A stretch of 8,186 nt of DNA, from positions 1 to 8,186 of the forward strand of contig JAHQWF010000069.1 of NCBI GenBank assembly GCA_029856055.1. Reading direction: 5' to 3'. The notes below the pieces were generated by a model. It was not told where the DNA came from. It did no database searches and saw nothing but the letters and a program-made list of their open reading frames with translations. The position numbers and the translations under genes were made by a program. Numbering within the stretch: the first letter of the stretch is position 1; each line of letters opens with the position of its first letter. Source of the DNA: Candidatus Njordarchaeota archaeon. GTDB lineage: Archaea; Asgardarchaeota; Njordarchaeia; Njordarchaeales; Njordarchaeaceae. Positions 1 to 8,071 of the stretch are shown here, piece by piece.

Positions 1-367
1 CAGTATAACAATAGGGCCTGATGGAAAACCTAGAATTAAAGAATTTGGTAACGTAAAACCATTTTCATCTGGAGTTATAACAAGAGAAGAGTTTGAACCT
101 TTATCAACGGTTTATTCAGAAGATGATAAAATAAAAGTAATTGTCGATCTTCCAGGAGCTAAGAAAGGGACAATTAAAATTAACGCCTCTGAAAATGATG
201 TAGAAGTCATGGCTGAGGCTGAAGATAGGAAATATTATAAGAAAATAAACCTACCTACAGAAGTAATACCGGAAAGTGCAAAAGCGCGATACAATAATGG
301 TATACTTGAAATAGTCTTTGATAAAAAGAAAAAAGTGGAAAAGCGTCGCGAAATAAAAGTAGAATGA
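1..367 (+). CDS. hsp20: Hsp20/alpha-crystallin small heat-shock protein, 3' part
   Basis: This is the C-terminal 121 residues of a small heat-shock protein, an ATP-independent chaperone that holds unfolding proteins in the cytoplasm. The frame is open from the window edge (first full codon at position 2) to TGA at 365-367; the start lies outside the window. Near the beginning it reads SITIGPDGKPRIKEFGN, a pattern I know from archaeal Hsp20 proteins just before the alpha-crystallin domain. The domain follows: a VDLPGA strand-turn, KIKVIV and TIKINA strands, LP in KINLPTEVIPESA, and the family signature NGILEIVF. The tail is lysine/arginine-rich and I see no clear C-terminal I-x-I motif, although EIKVE ends the chain. 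cdc48 follows 78 nt downstream on the same strand, which suggests a shared role in protein quality control. Family assignment is firm; the exact subgroup is not. Confidence 0.9.
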   Translation, partial: SITIGPDGKPRIKEFGNVKPFSSGVITREEFEPLSTVYSEDDKIKVIVDLPGAKKGTIKINASENDVEVMAEAEDRKYYKKINLPTEVIPESAKARYNNGILEIVFDKKKKVEKRREIKVE

Positions 368-370
368 AAA

Positions 371-394
371 TTAGTTTCGTTTCATCTTCTTTTT
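371..394 (+). terminator. T-rich tract after hsp20, possible archaeal terminator
   Basis: A pyrimidine-rich, T-heavy stretch starts four nucleotides after the hsp20 stop and ends in a TTCTTTTTCC run. Archaeal RNA polymerase commonly terminates at U-rich tracts without a hairpin, so this could end the hsp20 transcript. It is interrupted by C and G residues and could be leaky, allowing read-through into cdc48. The sequence just after it (397-410, AAAATAAGATAAAC) could hold a weak TATA-like element for cdc48, but I would not call it with confidence. Confidence 0.25.
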
Positions 395-434
395 CCAAAA
401 TAAGATAAACAAATATCCATGTCCAATATATATT

Positions 435-2677
<2,243 letters not shown>

Positions 2678-2682
2678 ACTCC

Positions 2683-3075
2683 TTACACTTTTTCTCCTAA
2701 CTCTCTGAACAACTTAACTAATTTTTTGCAACCATCCACAAGTTCTCGATCCGTAATCTCCTGGCTAAAGGGACAATAATCGTCCACACCGCATTTAACT
2801 TCTTTGTTTGACTCAACTAATATCACGGGATAAGCCCTACAACCGAGTGGCCTAATTGAATATATTTTGCATGTTCCATCCGTATTAAGGAAAAAACATC
2901 TGCCATTTACATTTCTTAATCTCCAATTTTTACCATCAAAGTACAGGAATTCACTTAGCTTGTAACCAGCCTCTAGGATTCTAGTGATATCTCTTAGCGA
3001 AATAATCATTTCTGTTTCTAAACAACATTTATAACAATTGTTCTTCAAGCACAATACGCCACTTAGTATGCTCAT
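2683..3075 (-). CDS. YkgJ-type CxxCxxCC cysteine-cluster protein
   Basis: This 130-residue protein belongs to the YkgJ/UPF0153 group, described as putative zinc- or iron-chelating proteins. The same domain occurs in the flagellin lysine methylase FliB; the activity of stand-alone members is not established. Visible features are ten cysteines: an N-terminal cluster (C9, C14, C17, C18, with CYKCC), C60, C69, the family hallmark IYSIRPLGCRAYP around C79, then C95, C101 and C116. The helix after the first cluster (ISLRDITRILEAGY) is also typical. No signal peptide or membrane segment is seen, so it is probably cytoplasmic. The ATG start is forced by an in-frame TGA at 3079-3081; GGCGTGA just upstream is only a weak SD. 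It is the last gene of the leuS-dut-ykgJ row, 46 nt after dut, and its stop lies 5 bp from the convergent cdc48 stop. Family is clear, function unknown. Confidence 0.85.
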   Translation of the reverse strand: MSILSGVLCLKNNCYKCCLETEMIISLRDITRILEAGYKLSEFLYFDGKNWRLRNVNGRCFFLNTDGTCKIYSIRPLGCRAYPVILVESNKEVKCGVDDYCPFSQEITDRELVDGCKKLVKLFRELGEKV

Positions 3076-3085
3076 AATTCACGCC

Positions 3086-3103
3086 TTGTATTGTTTGATA
3101 CAA
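3086..3103. repeat. Perfect 6-6-6 inverted repeat between dut and ykgJ-like gene
   Basis: TTGTAT and ATACAA flank a 6-bp spacer, 11-28 bp upstream of the YkgJ-type start codon. A nested alternative pairing (ATTGT/ACAAT, 3090-3104) overlaps it. It could be an operator, a small RNA hairpin near the ribosome binding site, or chance in AT-rich DNA. Confidence 0.4.
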
Positions 3104-3121
3104 TAAATGAGACTTCTTCTG

Positions 3122-3586
3122 TTATTTTTCTCCCTTCCATACCCCCTCATATTTACCACTACTTCTAGCACTAATGAAAATTATCTGTGCTATTCTAGCA
3201 TCCTTTCCTAATTTAATCCCATGGGGATTGAATACTTCCATCAGTCCAATACCACGACCCTCGTAACCACTGTCCCATAATGCGCTGTATATGGTTGCCC
3301 CCATCCGGAGAAGAGAGGATCTAGGAAGAACTATCCCTACAGCGTTATTCGGAATGCGAACGAATTCGTTATACCGAACAATATACGCACCTTGTTTTAA
3401 ATACCAGTAGTTTAGTTTTGATTCTAACTCATCATATTCTGGAATTTCTCTTTCCTGCCTAGTTAAAAGTCCCGACCCTTTGAGTGTAAAAATATTACCA
3501 ACGGTTAAATCGATTCCATTTGGCTGAATTTGATCGCTACTTATATCGGATATCCATCTCAATAATTCCTTACCAGCCCAGATCAA
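3122..3586 (-). CDS. dut: Archaeal dUTPase / dCTP deaminase-family protein
   Basis: A 154-residue member of the trimeric dUTPase/dCTP deaminase fold, which keeps uracil out of DNA by hydrolysing dUTP to dUMP or making dUMP precursors from dCTP. Motifs in order: QPNGIDL (21-27), IPNNAVGIVLPRSSLLRMG (78-96, nucleotide-binding PRSS), WDSGYEG with D105, LMEVFNP with E117, and YEGVWKGE near the C-terminus. From memory it closely resembles the short archaeal dUTPases of the Methanocaldococcus MJ1102 kind, where the PRSSLLRMGAT and DPGYEGR segments look alike. I recall Gln at the E117 position there, while dCTP deaminases use a catalytic Glu in that region, so dCTP deaminase or bifunctional activity stays possible. 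The start is TTG: an in-frame TGA at 3593-3595 excludes an earlier start, no early ATG exists, and GGTGAT sits 5 nt upstream. It lies 66 nt after leuS. Confidence 0.88.
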   Translation of the reverse strand: MIWAGKELLRWISDISSDQIQPNGIDLTVGNIFTLKGSGLLTRQEREIPEYDELESKLNYWYLKQGAYIVRYNEFVRIPNNAVGIVLPRSSLLRMGATIYSALWDSGYEGRGIGLMEVFNPHGIKLGKDARIAQIIFISARSSGKYEGVWKGEK

Positions 3587-3591
3587 TAAAA

Positions 3592-3597
3592 ATCACC
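3592..3597 (-). promoter_or_regulatory. Shine-Dalgarno site deciding the TTG start of dut
   Basis: On the - strand GGTGAT lies 5 nt before the TTG codon at 3586-3584. The TGA inside this motif is in frame with dut, so the reading frame cannot begin further upstream; both facts support the TTG start. Confidence 0.7.
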
Positions 3598-3652
3598 GCT
3601 AGAAATCATAATTAGACTAAGTATAATGGAATCTGGATTAACGAAAAATGTT

Positions 3653-6562
3653 TTAGAATTCAAGATACAACCCAGGCTTTCCAGGTAATGCTAATTCAGC
3701 TCTAGGAATCTCCTTTTCAACAGCTTCCTCTTCAAATAAAATAACTATATCACCTCCAATCTCGCTCTTGATGTATTTAATAGCTTCATTCAATACCTCA
3801 TATTCTTGATCACGATTAGGTATAATCTCGGGCAATTCTTCTCTCTTCTTAATGATATCCTTTACAATCCTAATAACTATATCTCTATTGCTCTTAAAAT
3901 CCTCTAACATCATTAATTCACGGATGATGGATCCGAAATTATATCCATGCTCCTCAATTTTCTGTTTAAGTATGTTGAACAGATTTCTCTTGAATCCACT
4001 CGCTACGATTATCCAACATTTCTTAGGTTTCTCCTTCTTCAGAGCTCGAAGAATTTCTTTAATATTCTCAATTGTTTCTAGAACTATATTCTCCAATATT
4101 ACTGCCTCTTTATCGATTTTCTCTAGTTCAATTTTGGGCCAACTTTGAAGTGATACAAAAGATTCATTACCTAACCGTTCCCATATTTCCTCACATACAT
4201 GAGGTATAATCGGAGATAACACTATCACCCATTGCGGTAAGATCTTACGTACAGCTAATAGTGCCCTCTCATAACTAGTTCTCTTCTCAAAATAACTCAT
4301 GTCTTTTAATGTTTCGAAAAACACACTTATTACAAAATCTCTGAATTTAAGATTGTCCATTAGTTCCTCCGCGTTACGTATTCTACTATAAAATCTGCTA
4401 ATAAACCACCTATCAATCACTTTAATTCCAAAATCATCTTCGACATTTTTCTCTAGTGCCTCGAATGCCAGTGATAAGAACCTTATCAATCTAGACTTTA
4501 CACTTTGAACCTCTTTTCCTCTCCAATCAAGAATATTATCCAGATCGGCAGCTGAAGCTACATACAACCTGAATAGATCCGAGCTATATTCTTCCGCAAT
4601 TTGCTTGAGTAGTATCACATTCCCTTTGCTCTTACTCATTTTTCTACCTTCTCTTATCACTAATTCATTCAGAGTAATTTTCCTAGGCCAGTGCTCTTTT
4701 CTGAATATTGCTACATGGTGCATGATAAAAAACGTCAAGTGATTCGATATGTGTGGGATTCCAGTGTGCCTCTGATCTAAAGGATACCAATACTCAAATT
4801 CTTCTTTCATCCTCTTTAGGACGTCTTTAGGCACTTTTGTTTTATCAGATACTTCTTCTAGAGCATCCCTATCTAGGAAAATATAATCAAAGAACTCTAA
4901 CGATAATTGCTCTGGCTTTATTCCGTATTTCCTTATGAGGTGCGATATTGTATAGAAAGCCATATACATTGTGGAATCTGATAAGCTTTCTATTACCCAT
5001 TCTGGATCAAAGGGCAGTTTAGTTCCAAGTCCTCGCTTTCTAGCGCAAGGTCTTTCGTGAAGCCAGTCTACCGTATCAAAGAAAAGTTTTTTGTATTTCT
5101 CCGGTATGATCACCATTTGTTTTAACCATTCCCTAGTTTTCTCTTTCCACCACTCTTGTGAATAATCAATGAACCATTGATCATCTATCCTCGCAACTAT
5201 AATCTTTCCACCCGCCCTACAAAACGCTTTTCTGGATGTTTCATAGATTATCAATGCTTTATTTTCATTGACTAACCAATCCCGCACCCTATCCTTCGCT
5301 TCCTTCACAGTTAATCCTGCGAACTGTCCAGCTCTCTCATTCATTACTCCATTATAATACTGCTCTCTATAAACTGTCTTAGTCGCTTCCTCTAACCTTG
5401 GGTCATTTTGATTAGTTATATTCATCTTTTTTACAATAATTTCTGCGTGGTGACCTTCTATATTAGGAACCTCAATTATTTTTATTGGCTCAATATCTTT
5501 AATCTTCTTTGGGTCCAGTCCATATTCAGCTAGTAAATTCATATTCTTTTTTAATTCAATAAGCGCTACGTAATCATATGGGGCGTCTGATGGCTCCGAA
5601 TAAACAAATCCTGTGGCGGTATCGGGGTCCACAAAAGTTGCTGGAAGAATAAATAGTTCATTTCCAAGCGGATCAATTGCTTTTTTACCGACGAAATATT
5701 TTCCCTCTATTTCTGAAAGTATTTCTACATCTTTATGTTGGTGTATAAATTTCACTACTGCTTCTTTTGATAGGTAATATATCTCCCCTCTAAATCTTAT
5801 TTTGACATATTTCGCACTAGGGTTAACCCATAAATTCGTAGCACCAAAAATAGTTTCTGGTCGTAGTGTTGATGCAAGTATGTAGCCGTCTTCGAACTCG
5901 AATTTTATGGCTACGAACTCTATAATCTCTACTGGGTTAATGTCAGCGTCTTGAATGTCATCTTCTCCCTCTGGCTGTTTATGCAGTAAACAAAAAGTAA
6001 CAAAGTGGCTACCTCTTTTGAGTAATCCTAGGTCTTTAAGTTTGTGATACTGCCATTCTATGAATTTATTATATATCTTCTCGCTTGTATGAAATTTTCT
6101 TCTCCAGTCTATAGAGTAGCCAAGTGAAGTGAAATCAGCACTTATCTTGTTCGCAAAATATGTAGCTACATTGAAAGGATCCTTGAAGGATTCTAATATC
6201 TCATCAACCTTGCTATGATCTTTCTCATAAAGAAGTATGTATTCTCTATACATAGATATAGCTTTTGTATCTCCCTTAGAAATTCTATCTGAAATTGCTG
6301 CGATTGGCGTACCTGTTATATGAAACGCCATAGGGAAAAGAACATTAAAACCTTTCAGTCTCTTATACCGCGCAATTATATCTCCGATCGTATATGTCCT
6401 ACCATGCCCTATGTGTAATGGTCCTGATGTATAAGGGTAAGGGACAGTTAGAAAAAACTTTGGTTTATTAACATCAACTCTTGATTCAAATATTCTCGCT
6501 TCACTCCATTTCTTCTGCCATTTTTTCTCTATCTCTCGAATCATCCCTAAATTAATCGACAT
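3653..6562 (-). CDS. leuS: Leucyl-tRNA synthetase, archaeal/eukaryotic type
   Basis: A 969-residue class Ia aminoacyl-tRNA synthetase that charges tRNA-Leu with leucine in the cytoplasm; the length is normal for archaeal LeuRS. The Rossmann catalytic domain carries HIGH at 50-53 (GPLHIGHGRTY) and KMSKS at 641-645. The inserted CP1 editing domain shows the threonine-rich TLRPET at 232-237 and the DTATGFVYSEPSDAPYDY segment at 314-331. Other family blocks are WLHERPCARKRGLGTKLPFDP and ESLSDSTMYMAFYTI before KMSKS. An anticodon-binding helical domain and a C-terminal domain ending ALPGKPGLYLEF follow. No key residue is obviously missing. The ATG start has GGTGA 6 nt upstream. It is the first large gene of a - strand row with dut and a YkgJ-type gene, and is divergent from a TFB-like gene. 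A TATA-like ATTAAATAT lies on the - strand at 6632-6624. A small leucine-rich frame ends inside its SD. Confidence 0.97.
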   Translation of the reverse strand: MSINLGMIREIEKKWQKKWSEARIFESRVDVNKPKFFLTVPYPYTSGPLHIGHGRTYTIGDIIARYKRLKGFNVLFPMAFHITGTPIAAISDRISKGDTKAISMYREYILLYEKDHSKVDEILESFKDPFNVATYFANKISADFTSLGYSIDWRRKFHTSEKIYNKFIEWQYHKLKDLGLLKRGSHFVTFCLLHKQPEGEDDIQDADINPVEIIEFVAIKFEFEDGYILASTLRPETIFGATNLWVNPSAKYVKIRFRGEIYYLSKEAVVKFIHQHKDVEILSEIEGKYFVGKKAIDPLGNELFILPATFVDPDTATGFVYSEPSDAPYDYVALIELKKNMNLLAEYGLDPKKIKDIEPIKIIEVPNIEGHHAEIIVKKMNITNQNDPRLEEATKTVYREQYYNGVMNERAGQFAGLTVKEAKDRVRDWLVNENKALIIYETSRKAFCRAGGKIIVARIDDQWFIDYSQEWWKEKTREWLKQMVIIPEKYKKLFFDTVDWLHERPCARKRGLGTKLPFDPEWVIESLSDSTMYMAFYTISHLIRKYGIKPEQLSLEFFDYIFLDRDALEEVSDKTKVPKDVLKRMKEEFEYWYPLDQRHTGIPHISNHLTFFIMHHVAIFRKEHWPRKITLNELVIREGRKMSKSKGNVILLKQIAEEYSSDLFRLYVASAADLDNILDWRGKEVQSVKSRLIRFLSLAFEALEKNVEDDFGIKVIDRWFISRFYSRIRNAEELMDNLKFRDFVISVFFETLKDMSYFEKRTSYERALLAVRKILPQWVIVLSPIIPHVCEEIWERLGNESFVSLQSWPKIELEKIDKEAVILENIVLETIENIKEILRALKKEKPKKCWIIVASGFKRNLFNILKQKIEEHGYNFGSIIRELMMLEDFKSNRDIVIRIVKDIIKKREELPEIIPNRDQEYEVLNEAIKYIKSEIGGDIVILFEEEAVEKEIPRAELALPGKPGLYLEF

Positions 6563-6568
6563 ATAGTT

Positions 6569-6573
6569 TCACC
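6569..6573 (-). promoter_or_regulatory. Shine-Dalgarno site of leuS, overlapping an upstream stop codon
   Basis: GGTGA on the - strand lies 6 nt before the leuS ATG. Its TGA (6571-6569) is also the stop codon of the small upstream frame that begins at 6706, which would couple the two if that frame is translated. Confidence 0.65.
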
Positions 6574-6706
6574 AAAGAGGGTGAGAATCAAACCAATAGA
6601 TAAGAATCTTCATAGTTTTAAGCATATTTAATAGTATCTTTAGATCTTCAAGGAATAATGCTATCAAAATGATGATGTAACTCTTCCTGTCCATGTAATT
6701 TACCAT
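6569..6706 (-). CDS. Possible leucine-rich small ORF upstream of leuS
   Basis: A 45-codon frame from ATG 6706-6704 to TGA 6571-6569, ending 6 nt before the leuS start. It encodes 9 leucines and 8 isoleucines, concentrated in the middle (IIILIALFLEDLKILLNML), and ends SHPLW. The frame stays open upstream to a stop at 6781-6779; that extension has no ATG, GTG or TTG, but a GAGGTAA lies 4 nt before a CTG at 6769 that would give 66 residues. I recognise no family. The hydrophobic stretch is interrupted by E, D and K, so it is not a clear membrane helix. It could be a leader peptide sensing leucyl-tRNA, a small protein co-expressed with leuS, or a chance frame in AT-rich DNA. The upstream SD for the ATG is poor, and a TATA-like box at 6632-6624 would start leuS mRNA inside it, which argues against translation. 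Confidence 0.28.
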   Translation of the reverse strand: MVNYMDRKSYIIILIALFLEDLKILLNMLKTMKILIYWFDSHPLW

Positions 6707-6781
6707 TAAATCATCAAAGTTTTTATCGCCGTGAAAAGTTGTCCATACATGATATTCAGATAATACCAGACTCTTACCTCA

Positions 6782-6792
6782 TTTTAAATTTA
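6782..6792. promoter_or_regulatory. Candidate TATA box in the leuS/tfb divergent region
   Basis: TTTTAAATTTA fits an archaeal TATA box. For the + strand TFB-like gene it would place transcription start near 6812 and leave a short leader holding the GGTGAT site. The core is nearly palindromic and could also act toward leuS. Nothing else recognisable was found in the 6563-6839 intergenic region apart from the small frame and the SD sites listed. Confidence 0.35.
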
Positions 6793-6816
6793 GTTTTACG
6801 TCATCCACTATATCTC

Positions 6817-6828
6817 TTTTTAAATTTT
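6817..6828. promoter_or_regulatory. Second TATA-like box adjoining the tfb ribosome binding site
   Basis: TTTTTAAATTTT contains the same 10-mer (TTTTAAATTT) as the box at 6782, exactly 36 bp further on. It abuts the GGTGAT motif and is too close to the start codon to drive a transcript with that SD. If functional it may be a repressor-like TBP/TFB site; it may equally be AT-rich chance. Confidence 0.2.
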
Positions 6829-6834
6829 GGTGAT
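6829..6834 (+). promoter_or_regulatory. Shine-Dalgarno site deciding the TTG start of the TFB-like gene
   Basis: GGTGAT lies 5 nt before the TTG at 6840. Its TGA (6831-6833) is in frame with the gene, so no earlier start is possible. The same GGTGAT, 5-nt, TTG arrangement is used by dut. Confidence 0.7.
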
Positions 6835-6839
6835 ACATT

Positions 6840-7715
6840 TTGAACTTAGCTAAACAATTTCCAAATCGATGTCCTAATTGTGGTTCAAATGACTTAGCTT
6901 ATCTTGAAGATAGAGGTGTTCTAGTGTGCGAAAGATGCGGAATAGTCATCGAGGAAAATACATTATCTCTAGAGGATGAAAGAAGATACTTTTCTTCGCA
7001 GGAAATAATGGCATATAAACGTACGACAATTCCTAGATCAAAAGCTATGTTACCTGCAGGTCAGCACATGATACGAATCAAGCATAATAAGGAAAACTTA
7101 ACTTATAACAGCAGACTACAAAGAGACCTAAATATGTGTAGGGACTGTATAAGAGACTTTGGAAGCAAATTAAAAATTACTGAAACTACAAAACATGAAG
7201 CACTTAGATTAGTGGCACGATATATTTCAAGACATCATATAACGAAAGGGGATATTCCCTATTTAGTTTCAGCCTCTATTTTTATAGCTTTGAGAAATAG
7301 CGGTAATTATAAACCACTAGATAGATTTTTGCGGGACTTAGGATTATCAAAGAAAAAATTTTCAAAAGTTTATAGAATGCTACGTGAATCTCTACATATT
7401 AATGTGAAATTGCCTAATGCAGAGGATTATGTCTATATATTTGCTAAGGAGTTACAGTTATCTAGTACCTGTGTAAAAATCGCAATCAACACCCTTAAAA
7501 AAGTAAAGTTGCTTAGGAATATTATGTGTAAAAATGCTGCTAGTTTGGCCGCAGCAGCGATTTATTACGCTTCGACAATTACTGGTGAAAAACGTAGTAG
7601 AAGAAGAGTAGCACAGGTCGCATCTACAACTGAGTCAACTATTAAGAGTCGTTATGATGAAATAATCTCTGTCTTGAACTTAAATTCCAGTAGCGAGATG
7701 CGGGATATGGGATAG
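6840..7715 (+). CDS. tfb: Degenerate TFB (TFIIB-like) transcription initiation factor
   Basis: A 291-residue TFB-family protein. TFB bridges TBP at the TATA box and RNA polymerase in archaeal initiation. It has an N-terminal zinc ribbon (CPNC 11-14, CERC 30-33), a reader/linker region (about 40-95), and two cyclin-like repeats (about 97-185 and 192-283); the second carries LAAAAIYYAS, GEKRSRRRVAQVASTTESTIKSRY. It is slightly shorter than the usual roughly 300 residues. The reader/linker is unusual: the familiar PEWRAF and G-x-P-x5-HDxGLST blocks are only faintly traceable as RRYFSSQE and KHNKENLTYN (81-90). Cyclin repeat 1 is also divergent and basic. I therefore infer an alternative TFB paralogue rather than the main housekeeping factor. 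Translation starts at TTG behind GGTGAT, with an in-frame TGA directly upstream. It is divergent from leuS and followed after 2 nt by a beta-propeller gene, suggesting co-transcription. Confidence 0.88.
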   Translation: MNLAKQFPNRCPNCGSNDLAYLEDRGVLVCERCGIVIEENTLSLEDERRYFSSQEIMAYKRTTIPRSKAMLPAGQHMIRIKHNKENLTYNSRLQRDLNMCRDCIRDFGSKLKITETTKHEALRLVARYISRHHITKGDIPYLVSASIFIALRNSGNYKPLDRFLRDLGLSKKKFSKVYRMLRESLHINVKLPNAEDYVYIFAKELQLSSTCVKIAINTLKKVKLLRNIMCKNAASLAAAAIYYASTITGEKRSRRRVAQVASTTESTIKSRYDEIISVLNLNSSSEMRDMG

Positions 7716-7717
7716 GA

Positions 7718-8071
7718 ATGACTAAGTTAGAGAGACTATGGCAAGTTACTGGGATAGGATTAGGTCTCACTAAACCAGTGTTTTGTGATCTGGATAATGA
7801 TAATGATAATGAAATAGAAGTAATAACTGAGAACATGTTTGGAGACATAATTTTGGTCTCTGGGGAAATCGGAAAAATAAAAAAGAGGAACAACTTGGTT
7901 AAAACTCGTATACGCGATTTAGTTATTAGTGATGCTAATAATGATGGTAATTTGGGATTAGCTATTGCTACTGAATCACCCAATCTTATTGTTGTAAATT
8001 CAGGATTAGACCAAATATATTACAATGTTTCTCTACCATCCATACCATTAAAGCTATATCCTATGATTTAG
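7718..8071 (+). CDS. FG-GAP/VCBS beta-propeller repeat protein, apparently frameshifted
   Basis: The frame opens with ATG 2 nt after the TFB-like stop and encodes 117 residues before TAG at 8069-8071. Two FG-GAP/VCBS-type blades with integrin-like calcium loops are visible: DLDNDNDNEIEV (24-35; Asp at 24, 26, 28, 30) and DANNDGNLGLAI (72-83). In such propellers the loops bind calcium between strands and the fold serves protein-protein contacts. There is no signal peptide or membrane segment, so the product is probably cytoplasmic. The last residues (SIPLKLYPMI) do not fit the repeat, while a third loop, DLDKDKQIELL, appears in the -1 frame from 8065; the intact gene thus probably runs past the window. 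The weak upstream SD (GGGATAGGA) suggests translation coupled to the TFB-like gene. Partner and substrate are unknown; only the repeat family is recognised. Confidence 0.7.
   Translation: MTKLERLWQVTGIGLGLTKPVFCDLDNDNDNEIEVITENMFGDIILVSGEIGKIKKRNNLVKTRIRDLVISDANNDGNLGLAIATESPNLIVVNSGLDQIYYNVSLPSIPLKLYPMI
7793..7812 (+). repeat. GATAAT hexamer tandem repeat inside a calcium loop
   Basis: Just over three tandem GATAAT units encode the DNDNDN part of the first calcium-binding loop of the beta-propeller protein. The unit is six bases long, so copy changes would keep the frame and alter loop length by two residues. Confidence 0.85.

Noticed and set aside
3852..4148. 98-codon + strand frame opposite the end of leuS
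   Set aside because: It is a mirror of the leuS C-terminal coding sequence with no recognisable domain.
6669..6760. Possible C/D box small RNA, because ATGATGA at 6669-6675 resembles box C
   Set aside because: No CTGA box D or D' and no second C box occur at suitable spacing on either strand.
6882..6890. GGTTCAAAT resembling a tRNA T-loop
   Set aside because: It lies within the zinc-ribbon codons of the TFB-like gene and no acceptor or anticodon stems can be folded around it.
7642..7983. 113-codon - strand frame opposite the propeller gene
   Set aside because: It straddles the end of the TFB-like gene and the propeller start, while the + strand frames carry clear motifs; the - strand product has none.
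8045..8053. Programmed -1 slippery site (CCATTAAAG)
   Set aside because: The A-site AAG to AAA re-pairing is good but the P-site TTA to ATT is poor, it is not an X XXY YYZ heptamer, and no stimulatory structure is evident; a simple indel is more likely.
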